A DNA stretch of 64,000 bases from an uncultured Pelagibacteraceae bacterium (lineage in GTDB: Bacteria; Pseudomonadota; Alphaproteobacteria; Pelagibacterales; Pelagibacteraceae). The stretch is from NCBI GenBank assembly GCA_902622795.1, contig CACNRD010000002.1, positions 1 through 64,000 of the forward strand, written 5' to 3'. The first letter of the stretch is position 1. Each line of letters starts with the position of its first letter. The notes under the pieces were generated by a model. That model did not search any database, was not told the DNA's origin, and saw only the letters and a list, made by a program, of their open reading frames with translations. Positions 1-8,079 of the stretch are shown one piece after another. The position numbers were made by a program, and so were the translations under genes.

Positions 1-1
1 T

Positions 2-1177
2 GGTATGGTTTTAACACCCTTTTATTACTTTATCTTTAAAGTAAATAAAATAAATATATATCAAAAATTAGTACTATTACTGTTTCAAATTTTTATATTT
101 ATTTTCTTCTATTCAGTAACATTATTATTCTCAACACTTATAAGCTTTTTTATAATGTTAGTTATTGATTATCGTTTTTTCTTGCGTAATAAATTATTTT
201 TTTTATGTCAATTTTCAATATTAATAGTCCCCTTTTTCTTGAATAGCTGCTTTTACAAAGTATCACATACTTTTGAAAATTTATCTAATATTAGTGATAG
301 TTCAAATGGCAAAGGATTTGAAAGTAATTTTGAAAAACTAAAAATAGACAAAAAATTTTTAGATTTAACCAAAATTGATGAGCTAAATATTTTAGATCTA
401 ACCAATATTGATGAGCCAAATATTTTAGATATAATCAAAATTGATAAACTAAATATTTCTGCTCAGATAGTTCAAGTAACGAATATAATTGATAAAATTA
501 CTGAAATTATGCGAGAGATAGAGTTAGATGGTATAGATGTTGTTTCAACACTTAATAAAGAAGGCATTATTAATAATGAAAAAAAAAAATATGATGAACT
601 TTACAAAAAAAAATATCAATTTATAGAATTAAGAAAAAACTTACATAAAAAGAAAATAGCCCAGCAATTAGAAAACTTTTCTGCAGTTGAGATAAATTAT
701 TTAATTAAAAAAAATGTTACTAAATTTCCTATAGAAAATAAGAGTAAAATAAATGATCATACGACTGCAGTATTATTAAATGCTCTTAATGTAGCATTTT
801 TATCTATAAAAGAAAAACCTCTTGGATGGGGATTTAATAATTATCAAATGGCTTTTAATAAGTATATGCTTGAGGCGATCACACCTCCATTTTTTGAAAT
901 ATATTATTTAAATTACAATGATGGATCAAACAATTCTATAAAATTATTTGTTGAATTTGGAATATTTTCATTTCTAATTTTTTTTAATTTACTATATTTC
1001 ATATTAAATAAAAATATACCAGTTTCTCAAAGAATTTTATTCGGAGGAATTATTATAACTCAGCTTGCACGTGCAGCAGGTTATTTCAATGGTGGATTTG
1101 TTTTGTGTATTATATTTACTTTTATTTTAAATTACCAAAGTTTTAAAAAAAATGATTATGAAAAAACTGAAAAATAA
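2..1177 (+). CDS. O-antigen polymerase/ligase-like membrane protein, 5' end outside window
   Basis: Polytopic membrane protein resembling Wzy polymerases or WaaL-type O-antigen ligases, which act on lipid-linked glycans at the periplasmic face of the inner membrane. The first ATG in the window is at 5, but the frame stays open to the left edge. Only two or three hydrophobic segments precede the large hydrophilic loop, so the N-terminal membrane segments are probably off the window. The loop spans roughly residues 85-285 and ends in a Wzy-like stretch (KPLGWGFNNYQ). Two or three C-terminal membrane segments follow. The loop holds a threefold 11-residue tandem repeat (residues 119-151) and charged, probably helical sequence. 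It overlaps the downstream acetyltransferase by 26 bases, suggesting one transcript. Polymerase versus ligase cannot be decided from sequence. Confidence 0.6.
   Translation, partial: GMVLTPFYYFIFKVNKINIYQKLVLLLFQIFIFIFFYSVTLLFSTLISFFIMLVIDYRFFLRNKLFFLCQFSILIVPFFLNSCFYKVSHTFENLSNISDSSNGKGFESNFEKLKIDKKFLDLTKIDELNILDLTNIDEPNILDIIKIDKLNISAQIVQVTNIIDKITEIMREIELDGIDVVSTLNKEGIINNEKKKYDELYKKKYQFIELRKNLHKKKIAQQLENFSAVEINYLIKKNVTKFPIENKSKINDHTTAVLLNALNVAFLSIKEKPLGWGFNNYQMAFNKYMLEAITPPFFEIYYLNYNDGSNNSIKLFVEFGIFSFLIFFNLLYFILNKNIPVSQRILFGGIIITQLARAAGYFNGGFVLCIIFTFILNYQSFKKNDYEKTEK
359..457 (+). repeat. 33-bp in-frame tandem repeat, three units
   Basis: Three consecutive 33-base units inside the polymerase-like gene encode LDLTKIDELNI, LDLTNIDEPNI and LDIIKIDKLNI. 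The unit length is a multiple of three, so changes in copy number keep the frame. The repeat lies in the predicted periplasmic loop. The units have diverged slightly, so the array is not a very recent expansion. Confidence 0.85.
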
Positions 1178-1640
1178 CCTTAAAATAAAAAATATAAATA
1201 TCAAAAATTTAAAACTAGGTAAGAATGTTAAGATTTATAATCCAAGTAATCTATATAATTGCTTTATAGATGACAATTCATTTGTCGGACCATTTGTTGA
1301 AATACAAGGTGATGTTAAAATAGGAAAAAATTGTAGAATTCAATCTCATTCTTTTATTTGTGAAAAAACCAGAATCGATGATGATTGTTTTATTTCACAT
1401 GGTGTAATGTTTATTAATGATTTATTTAAAGATGGTAAAAGATCATTTGGTGATAAAAAAAAATGGAAAGGAGCAAAAATAGGAAAAAAAGTTTTAATTG
1501 GTTCTAATGCCACGATTTTACCAGTAAAAATATGTAGTGGTGCTGTAATAGGTGCAGGAGCGGTCGTCACTAAAAATATAATAACTAAAGGTATTTACGC
1601 TGGCAACCCAGCAAAATTATTAAAAAGAATTGATGGTTAA
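1152..1640 (+). CDS. Left-handed beta-helix sugar N-acetyltransferase (WbpD/WxcM-like)
   Basis: A 162-residue protein built of hexapeptide repeats (for example VKIGKNC, GAKIGKKVLIGSNATI, GAVIGAGAVVTKNI). It ends in the YAGNPAKLLKRI tail seen in acyl-CoA-dependent sugar acetyltransferases of the WbpD / WxcM N-terminal / FdtC type. Members acetylate a UDP- or dTDP-amino sugar in the cytoplasm, usually right after a DegT aminotransferase. A candidate aminotransferase is encoded at 14131-15225. The gene overlaps the preceding membrane-protein gene by 26 bases; a second in-frame ATG lies two codons downstream. Acetyl as donor group and the exact sugar are inferred from the family. Confidence 0.8.
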   Translation: MIMKKLKNNLKIKNINIKNLKLGKNVKIYNPSNLYNCFIDDNSFVGPFVEIQGDVKIGKNCRIQSHSFICEKTRIDDDCFISHGVMFINDLFKDGKRSFGDKKKWKGAKIGKKVLIGSNATILPVKICSGAVIGAGAVVTKNIITKGIYAGNPAKLLKRIDG

Positions 1641-1670
1641 AAAATTTACTTAAACTCCAAAAACTTATAA

Positions 1671-2687
1671 ATGAAAAGTAATGTTATAATTTATGCAGTA
1701 GGAATATATAAAGGAGGTGGTCTTCAAGTCTTAAAAGAATTTATTCAATTAAATAAAAATTTTTATTACATATTTGATAGTAGACTAGATCCAATTCATT
1801 ACAAAGTTATTAAAAATTATAAAATTATTAAGCAAGGTTTAGTAAATATAATTCTTATGCAACTTCAATTAAAAAAATTAAAAAAAAACATATTTTTTAT
1901 CAATGGCTTGCCTCCATTGTTAAAATTAGATAGCAATACCTTTGTCTTGTACCAGAATTTAAATATTTTTCCTCCAAAAAATTTTTTTAGTTTATTAATA
2001 TGGATTTTTTCTAGTGACTTTTTGAGATTCATATTTTTTAAATTTGGTCGTTTAAAAGTTCAGACTTGGTTTGTTTTATCTGAGGAAGCTTTTCAAGCAC
2101 TCTCTAAAAATTTAGGTTTCTATCAAAACATTGTAAAATTATTTTTCTTTGAAATTTATAAAAACAAAAAAAAATATAAGAAATATTACGATTTTATCTA
2201 TCCTGCAGACCTAAAAAGACATAAAAATCATGATAAGATTATTAATGCCTTAATTAATTTGTCTAAGCAAAATATAAAACCGTCTTTTTTATTTACACTA
2301 ACTGATAAAGAAAAGAGAAAAATAAATTTCCAAGACCTAAAAAAAAAAATTAATATACATAATTTTGATGACTTTAATAATAGGTTAAAATTTATCAAAA
2401 AGATGCAGCAGTCAAAATGCTTGTTTTTTCCATCAGAGCAAGAAACAATAGGGCTACCAATAATAGAAGGATACAATAACAATCTTCTTGTCGCAACTTC
2501 TAATAAAAATTATGCGAAACAATTTATAGAACCGGATGTTCTTTTTAATGTTAATTCAGATGTTTCAATTCAAAAATATATAAAAAATATTTATCATAAT
2601 AAAATTAAAAAAAAAAAAAATACAAAAATTAAAAATTTGGAATTTTTTTTAAAAAAAAAAGATTTTTTTCAAATATTAAATGACTAA
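1671..2687 (+). CDS. Glycosyltransferase, GT4/GT1-like fold
   Basis: A 338-residue soluble protein starting with a GT-B N-terminal signature (IYAVGIYKGGGLQVLKEF). A C-terminal donor-site segment follows (residues about 245-290: FFPSEQETIGLPIIEGY), where the glutamates of SEQETIGLPIIE match the EX7E-type motif of GT4 retaining enzymes. It likely transfers a sugar from a nucleotide donor to the growing lipid-linked glycan on the cytoplasmic side. The ATG at 1671 follows a 30-base spacer, and the 3' end overlaps the next glycosyltransferase gene by 8 bases. Donor and acceptor are unknown. Confidence 0.75.
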   Translation: MKSNVIIYAVGIYKGGGLQVLKEFIQLNKNFYYIFDSRLDPIHYKVIKNYKIIKQGLVNIILMQLQLKKLKKNIFFINGLPPLLKLDSNTFVLYQNLNIFPPKNFFSLLIWIFSSDFLRFIFFKFGRLKVQTWFVLSEEAFQALSKNLGFYQNIVKLFFFEIYKNKKKYKKYYDFIYPADLKRHKNHDKIINALINLSKQNIKPSFLFTLTDKEKRKINFQDLKKKINIHNFDDFNNRLKFIKKMQQSKCLFFPSEQETIGLPIIEGYNNNLLVATSNKNYAKQFIEPDVLFNVNSDVSIQKYIKNIYHNKIKKKKNTKIKNLEFFLKKKDFFQILND

Positions 2688-3888
2688 ATTAATTATATTT
2701 TCAAAACATTTTTACCCTGACAATTTTAAAATTAATATCATTGCAAAAGAATTAGTAAAAAAAGGTTACGATATAAATGTTCTCACATCTAACCCTCATT
2801 ACCATTATAAAAATTCTAATAGATATAAAAATAATTTTTTTTTAAATAAAAAAATTTGGAATGGTATTAAGATCTTCTATTTGCCAGTTTATAAAAAAAA
2901 AAATTTCAGTTTTATAAATATATTTATGAATTATTTATCTCACTTTATCAGCTGCTTTTTTTATTGCCATTTTCTAGTAAAAAAAAAATATGACTTAATT
3001 TTTGTTTTTGGAACATCACCAATTTTTCAATCCATTCCAGCAATATATTTTTCATTTTTAATAAAAAAACCTATAATTTTATGGATCCAAGATCTATGGC
3101 CAGAGTCGTTGAAAGATACGGGTTATATTAAAAATAAATATATATTATTCATCTTAAAATTTTTAGTCAAAATAAATTATTTATTGTCAGATTTATTATT
3201 AGTACAGTCTAATAATTTTAAAAAAAAAATTAAAAAAGACTTTAGAATAAATAAAAAAATAATAACCTATTACAATTTATCTGAATTGAAATTTCAAAAA
3301 TTCAAGAAGTGTAATAATAAAAAAATTATAGTCACATATTCAGGAAATTTTGGAAATGCTCAAGATTTTGAAACATTATTAAGAGTTTTAAAATTTGCCG
3401 AGATTAAAAAAAACTTTATTTTTAAATTAATTGGAATTGGAAAAAAATTTAATTATTTAAAAAATTATATTTCAAAAAATAAATTGACTGAAAACATACA
3501 TCTTTATAAATATATTAAAGGAAAAAAGTTAAATAAAATTCTTTTTAATTCTGATGCTCTATTTTTAACCCTAAACAGAGGTGAAGCTTTAGATAATACT
3601 ATACCAGGCAAATTTCAAACTTATCTATCTTTTGGCAAGCCTATAATTTCAAATTCAGTTGGGGTATCCAAAAATATAATATTAAATTCTGGTATTGGAT
3701 TATCAAACAATCCTGGTGATTACAGAAAACTATATAGTAACTTAATTAAGCTTAAAAAAATGTCATTATCTAAAAAGAAAAAAATATATAAAAACAGTAA
3801 AGATCTATATATGAAACACTTTGAAATTAAAAAAAATATAACTAATTTAATTAGTATATTTAATAATACAAAAAAAAATGATACTTAA
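2680..3888 (+). CDS. WbuB-like glycosyltransferase (GT4)
   Basis: A 402-residue GT-B glycosyltransferase. The N-terminal half opens with KLIIFSKHFYPDNFKINIIA and contains a central LWIQDLWPESLKDTGY, a combination typical of the WbuB/WcaI group that includes putative L-FucNAc transferases. The C-terminal half has a YSGNFGNAQDFETLL donor-domain start and a PGKFQTYLSFGKPII segment, the usual donor-binding region. It overlaps both neighbours (8 bases upstream, 11 downstream), so the block 2-4741 reads as one operon. The WbuB resemblance together with a WecB/FnlC-type epimerase at 27250 makes an N-acetylated 6-deoxy sugar a possible donor; this is inference only. Confidence 0.8.
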   Translation: MTKLIIFSKHFYPDNFKINIIAKELVKKGYDINVLTSNPHYHYKNSNRYKNNFFLNKKIWNGIKIFYLPVYKKKNFSFINIFMNYLSHFISCFFYCHFLVKKKYDLIFVFGTSPIFQSIPAIYFSFLIKKPIILWIQDLWPESLKDTGYIKNKYILFILKFLVKINYLLSDLLLVQSNNFKKKIKKDFRINKKIITYYNLSELKFQKFKKCNNKKIIVTYSGNFGNAQDFETLLRVLKFAEIKKNFIFKLIGIGKKFNYLKNYISKNKLTENIHLYKYIKGKKLNKILFNSDALFLTLNRGEALDNTIPGKFQTYLSFGKPIISNSVGVSKNIILNSGIGLSNNPGDYRKLYSNLIKLKKMSLSKKKKIYKNSKDLYMKHFEIKKNITNLISIFNNTKKNDT

Positions 3889-4741
3889 GCAAATTTTTTA
3901 TAAACTCCCGAATAGTTTAAAAAATATAATTTCAAAATTAAGCGCTCAATTTTACAGTAATATTGAAAATGATTTTATTTTTAATAATGAAATAGGAAAA
4001 AATTATAAATTAACAATTAAAGATAAAAAAAATATTATTAAACGCCTTAAATTTTCTGTTTCGAAAATTGACTCAGCAACTGATATTAATATCCACTTAA
4101 TACTAATAAAAAAAATTTTAGAACTTGATCCTAAAAGCAAAGGATATATTGTTGAATGTGGTGTATTTAAAGGAGCAACAAGTATACCTTTATCTATAGG
4201 GGCAAAAATTACAGGAAGAAAACTAATTCTCTACGACTCGTTTGAGGGATTGCCATCAGGCGAGAAATCAATACCAAGACGGTATTATCCCCATTTACAA
4301 GTAACGGGCTCTTATCAAAAAGGGATGTACAAAGGATCAATTGATGAGGTCAAAAAAAACTTACTAATGTTTGGTAATCTGGAGTCATGCATACTAAGAA
4401 AAGGATATTTTAATAAAGTTTTACACAGTCACAAAGAAAAAATTGATTTTTTATTTTTAGATGTTGATTTAGTTAGCTCAACAAAAGATTGTATTTTAAA
4501 TTTATGGAAATTCTTGGTCGATGGTGGTTATTGTTATTCTGATGACGCGTGTGATTTGGATGTAGTAAAGGTTTGGTTTGATAATAATTGGTGGAAAAAA
4601 AATATAAATAGCAAGGCACCAGGTTATATTGGGTCAGGTTGTGGGGTGCCAATATCATTTTCATATTCTTCTTTGGGATACACTATTAAGGATCCAAACG
4701 TAAAAAAATATAAGAGTATCAGTTGGCTTATCAAAAATTAA
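3878..4741 (+). CDS. TylF/MycF-type sugar O-methyltransferase
   Basis: A 287-residue SAM-dependent methyltransferase of the macrocin O-methyltransferase (TylF) family. Its SAM-binding motif is YIVECGVFKGATS (residues about 90-102), followed by the characteristic LILYDSFEGLPSGE. The metal-site region is DFLFLDVDLVSSTKD, and DGGYCYSDDACDLDVVKVWF comes near the C terminus. Family members methylate hydroxyls of deoxysugars; here it probably caps or decorates a surface glycan. It overlaps the preceding glycosyltransferase gene by 11 bases. Directly after its stop is the remnant of a second, homologous C terminus. Confidence 0.85.
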   Translation: MILKQIFYKLPNSLKNIISKLSAQFYSNIENDFIFNNEIGKNYKLTIKDKKNIIKRLKFSVSKIDSATDINIHLILIKKILELDPKSKGYIVECGVFKGATSIPLSIGAKITGRKLILYDSFEGLPSGEKSIPRRYYPHLQVTGSYQKGMYKGSIDEVKKNLLMFGNLESCILRKGYFNKVLHSHKEKIDFLFLDVDLVSSTKDCILNLWKFLVDGGYCYSDDACDLDVVKVWFDNNWWKKNINSKAPGYIGSGCGVPISFSYSSLGYTIKDPNVKKYKSISWLIKN

Positions 4742-4868
4742 AGCACCTAGATATATCGGTTCTGTTTGTGGATTACCAATTACATCTAATTTTTCTTCTT
4801 TGGTTTATACAGTAAAATCACCTAATTTGAAAAAGTATAAAAGTATCTCGTGGTTGGAAAAAAAATAA
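4737..4868 (+). pseudogene. C-terminal remnant of a second TylF-like methyltransferase
   Basis: Beginning within the last codons of the TylF-like gene but in the +1 frame, an open frame with no start encodes KAPRYIGSVCGLPI through YKSISWLEKK and then a stop at 4866. It aligns without gaps to the last 42 residues of the intact gene (29 of 42 identical by eye). It is a diverged paralogous tail, not a simple duplication of the adjacent DNA. The N-terminal catalytic part is missing, so this is a decayed or recombined-away gene. It sits exactly at the boundary between the + and - cassettes. Confidence 0.85.
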
Positions 4869-4875
4869 TTTGAAG

Positions 4876-6192
4876 TTAATCAATATCTAAATTTACTCTA
4901 TAATCATCAATAATATTTAGATTTTTTTTATTTAAAATTTTATTAAGATAATATTTAAATACAGTGATGCCATTTGAATTTATTATTGGTATTGAAAAAG
5001 CACTCCTCAGATTGTTTAAATAAATCATATTTTCTAAAAAAAATCTTCCATTAATTATGATGGTACCAATACCCCATTCAAATTTTAAGATTGTGCTCAA
5101 GGCCTCACTATTAATAATAATTCTTTTATGACATTTTTCAATTACCTTCAATCCAAAATAAAAATCGTAATAAACATATGTGTCTATATCCTTTATATAA
5201 ATATTAATAGATTGAAAACCTTTCTTAAATAATTTTTGGTACAAAAAAATTATAAACATAAATAAATTACCATTTATTTTTTTTATTTTTTTTACTTGTA
5301 ACTTAGACAGATTTATTAATTCATTAATATTAACTTTTGTTGGGATATGCTTTATCGAAATTTGTGAAAAGTCATTCTCATATTTTTCTATAGACTCTAC
5401 ATTTTTTCTCAAATTATAATCCCAATCATCATTTGGATACAAGATGATGGGAGAAGTTGATAAAAAATTTTTATTTATCATTTTTTCTACTAAAGATATT
5501 TTTGGTATTTCATCATTCATAAAAAAATTTTCCTTATTTGAGAAATATATGTAGCTTGCAAATGGAACAATATATTTAGGTTTGAAAAAATTTATTTGGT
5601 CTTTAATTTGTTGAAATTTTTTTTTAATTGCATTTTTTCTAAGATAACCCTCCGCAGAATTACCATTCCAATCAGCATAACTAAACTGTGTAAATAATAC
5701 ATCAATATTAATATCATTGATGATATTTTTAATTTTGTATAACTCATTTTGTGGAACACAATCATTCATATTTACAATCAAGTGATTACTATCTTTTATA
5801 ATGGCAAAAGAATCTAACAAACCACATTTTATTATTTGAATATATGAATTTTTATCAAAGAAATATTTTTGAAAATTTTTTACTTCTACAACAGTAAAGC
5901 CTAAATTTTTACAAAAATTAATAACTCTTTTATCAAGTGTTTCTTGAAATAAAATTTTAATATCTTTATTTAAACTGTATATGTATTTCAAATCTTTTAC
6001 TGAAAAATGATCTGGATGTTCGTGTGAAAACCATATATGAGTAATTTCCTTCAATTCCTTATCTTCAACCTTTGTTTTACTTATTAAATCCCATCCATTG
6101 TTAAAAGAAGATCCAGAAAACCATGGATCAATAAGAAGATTAAAATTTTTATTTTTCACTATAAAGCTGGCGTGATTAATAAATTTAATCAT
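4876..6192 (-). CDS. Metallo-beta-lactamase-fold protein resembling the CMAH non-Rieske domain
   Basis: A 438-residue MBL-fold protein. Metal motif HEHPDH is at residues 57-62, with IDPWFSG (21-27) in front, NMNDC (about 141-145) in the middle and KPKYIVPFASY later. The order and wording of these blocks match the UlaG-like/MBL part of vertebrate-type CMP-N-acetylneuraminate hydroxylase (DPWLTGPAF..GW, SHMHSDH, NTVDC, CPFAGYF). No N-terminal Rieske [2Fe-2S] domain is present, so oxygenase chemistry by this protein alone is unlikely. It begins five bases after the WbpG-like gene and is the last gene of a four-gene operon. It may hydrolyse or rearrange a modified nucleotide sugar; substrate unknown. 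The C-terminal 150 residues have no function I recognise. Confidence 0.7.
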   Translation of the reverse strand: MIKFINHASFIVKNKNFNLLIDPWFSGSSFNNGWDLISKTKVEDKELKEITHIWFSHEHPDHFSVKDLKYIYSLNKDIKILFQETLDKRVINFCKNLGFTVVEVKNFQKYFFDKNSYIQIIKCGLLDSFAIIKDSNHLIVNMNDCVPQNELYKIKNIINDINIDVLFTQFSYADWNGNSAEGYLRKNAIKKKFQQIKDQINFFKPKYIVPFASYIYFSNKENFFMNDEIPKISLVEKMINKNFLSTSPIILYPNDDWDYNLRKNVESIEKYENDFSQISIKHIPTKVNINELINLSKLQVKKIKKINGNLFMFIIFLYQKLFKKGFQSINIYIKDIDTYVYYDFYFGLKVIEKCHKRIIINSEALSTILKFEWGIGTIIINGRFFLENMIYLNNLRSAFSIPIINSNGITVFKYYLNKILNKKNLNIIDDYRVNLDID

Positions 6193-6197
6193 TTTAT

Positions 6198-7328
6198 TTA
6201 CCCAAATAATTTTTTTATTTTTTTTAAATTAATATAAATTTTATGTAGTGAATTCCATAATTCTCTCTCTGAACCATAAAAACTGTGACTAACTTCTTTT
6301 TCGAATAAATAATTTTCTAATTCTTTTTCGCTCCATTTCATTTTTTTTAAAAAATATTCTTTATCTTTTTTCTCATCCTCTAAATTTTCATAAACCGGTT
6401 TTTGCATAATTCTCAATGCTTCATTTTTATCCATTTGATTTGAAATAATTAAATTGCTTAAGTGAAGTTTTCTTTTATCTACTCCAAATTTTTTTGGTAA
6501 TATATATCCTTGGTAAAATCTTGTAAAAACATTATCATAATGTTTGTAGGGATATTTTTTAAAATTCGACTTTTCTTCTAACTCTTTAACGGCTTCATCT
6601 TTTTTATAATTAAAATAATCAGGGAATAATATCCATTTAATTTTTTTTACTATTTCATAGTAAATGAAATCAAATGTTCCAAAAAGTGGAAATGTTTTTA
6701 TTTTTTGATTTGAAAATTTTTTAGTTATTTTTTTTATATTTCTTGCATCATTTTTGAACCATACCCAATCATCTGGAATTTTAAATCCTTCCGTGGAAGT
6801 ATTCATTCCAGATAAAATATATTTTATATTAAATTTATTTGCTAATTTATAATTTACTGCTGCCATTGCATTATCATATAAAAGTTCAATATCAATTACA
6901 TTGGCTTTTAAAAAAGCTTCTTGCAAATTTTTATACTCCTCCCAATTAATAACATGGGTATGTAAGTCCACATTAAGAGATCTTATCAGGTTTGATATAT
7001 TGTTTTGAGCTAGCTCGCTATTCCATCCATTATCCATATGAACTGCTAATGGTCTTAGACCACATTCGACAGCCCTAATTAATGCAAAACAGCTATCTAC
7101 ACCACCGGAAACACCTACTATGCAGTCATATTTTTTATTTTTTCCGTCAGATTTAATTTCAGAAATTAATTTATCTAAATCTGATACTGTTTTTTCTGTA
7201 TTCTTTTGTCTAACTATAAAATCTGTACAAAAATTACAAAAACCATTTTCATTAAACACTATTTTACTTGTTGTTGTATCCATTAAGCATCTATTACAAG
7301 ACTGATACTTAAAATAACTTTTATTCAT
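6198..7328 (-). CDS. wbpG: N-acetyl sugar amidotransferase (WbpG/PseA family)
   Basis: A 376-residue ATP-dependent PP-loop enzyme. Two CxxC pairs (C11/C14 and C31/C34) form a probable zinc site, and the pyrophosphatase loop SGGVDS is at residues 74-79. A central domain continues to GTFDFIYYEIVKKIKW. The family converts the N-acetyl group of a nucleotide sugar to an acetamidino group: WbpG in ManNAc3NAmA-type sugars, PseA in acetamidino-pseudaminic acid. Ammonia is supplied by a HisH/HisF-like pair, and those two genes lie immediately upstream with a 4-base gap. The CMAH-like MBL gene follows. Family assignment is firm; the sugar acted on is unknown. Confidence 0.9.
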   Translation of the reverse strand: MNKSYFKYQSCNRCLMDTTTSKIVFNENGFCNFCTDFIVRQKNTEKTVSDLDKLISEIKSDGKNKKYDCIVGVSGGVDSCFALIRAVECGLRPLAVHMDNGWNSELAQNNISNLIRSLNVDLHTHVINWEEYKNLQEAFLKANVIDIELLYDNAMAAVNYKLANKFNIKYILSGMNTSTEGFKIPDDWVWFKNDARNIKKITKKFSNQKIKTFPLFGTFDFIYYEIVKKIKWILFPDYFNYKKDEAVKELEEKSNFKKYPYKHYDNVFTRFYQGYILPKKFGVDKRKLHLSNLIISNQMDKNEALRIMQKPVYENLEDEKKDKEYFLKKMKWSEKELENYLFEKEVSHSFYGSERELWNSLHKIYINLKKIKKLFG

Positions 7329-7332
7329 AAAT

Positions 7333-8079
7333 TTATTCTTCCTTATCAGTAATATATGAAATTAAAACAGCTTTATGAGGCCCATAATATATAAAATAAG
7401 CACCAATTCCAACGGCGTCTATTTTTGAAAAATTTAAACACTCGCTTATATTCTTTTTAGAATTAATTCCTCCATTAATAATTAAAGGAATTGGGATTTC
7501 AAAATCTATAAAGTCTACTAATCTTTTATTAAATCCACATAATGTTCCCTCATTAAATACAAAATTAATTAATAATTCTCCAGCTCCATATTTAATACAT
7601 TGTTGTATATGCTCTTTAATACTGAGCTTGATATTTTTTTTTTTGATCCAATCATACAAGTAAAGTTTATTAAAAATATTTTTGTTTAAATCAACTGCAG
7701 CAATAACACTTTGAGAGCCAAATTTATTTGTTATTTCTTTCATAAGATTTAAATTTTTATAGTTAATTGAGTTTAAAGTTATTTTTTCAATACCTATGGA
7801 AAATAATTTTTCAGCTTGTTCAATACTTTTAATACCACCACCATAAGTTAAAGGCATATAGCATTCACTTGCTAAATCTTGAATTAACTCGTAATTAGGA
7901 TCTTTGTTAGAAATGGACTTTTCTATGTCTAAAATTATTATTTCATCAACTTGTTTTTCATTAAAAATTTTAATAACATTAATAGGATCACCAACATAAC
8001 TATGGTTTTTATATCTAGTAGACTTGACTAGTTCATCACCTTTAATAAGAAGCGTTGGAATTATTCTTTTTTTTAACAC
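7333..8079 (-). CDS. hisF: HisF-like ammonia-channel subunit of the sugar amidotransferase system
   Basis: A 248-residue (beta/alpha)8 barrel homologous to imidazole glycerol-phosphate synthase cyclase HisF. It opens with KKRIIPTLLIKGDELVK and has YVGDPINVIKIF, LDIEKS, TYGGGIKS and INGGINSKKN phosphate-binding blocks. The first-strand catalytic aspartate of true HisF (the D of PCLDV) is replaced by leucine (residue 11). The second catalytic aspartate position appears kept in AAVDLNK. This fits the accessory HisF group that pairs with HisH and a WbpG/PseA amidotransferase in surface-sugar loci rather than histidine synthesis. It overlaps hisH by 7 bases. Confidence 0.85.
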   Translation of the reverse strand: MLKKRIIPTLLIKGDELVKSTRYKNHSYVGDPINVIKIFNEKQVDEIIILDIEKSISNKDPNYELIQDLASECYMPLTYGGGIKSIEQAEKLFSIGIEKITLNSINYKNLNLMKEITNKFGSQSVIAAVDLNKNIFNKLYLYDWIKKKNIKLSIKEHIQQCIKYGAGELLINFVFNEGTLCGFNKRLVDFIDFEIPIPLIINGGINSKKNISECLNFSKIDAVGIGAYFIYYGPHKAVLISYITDKEE

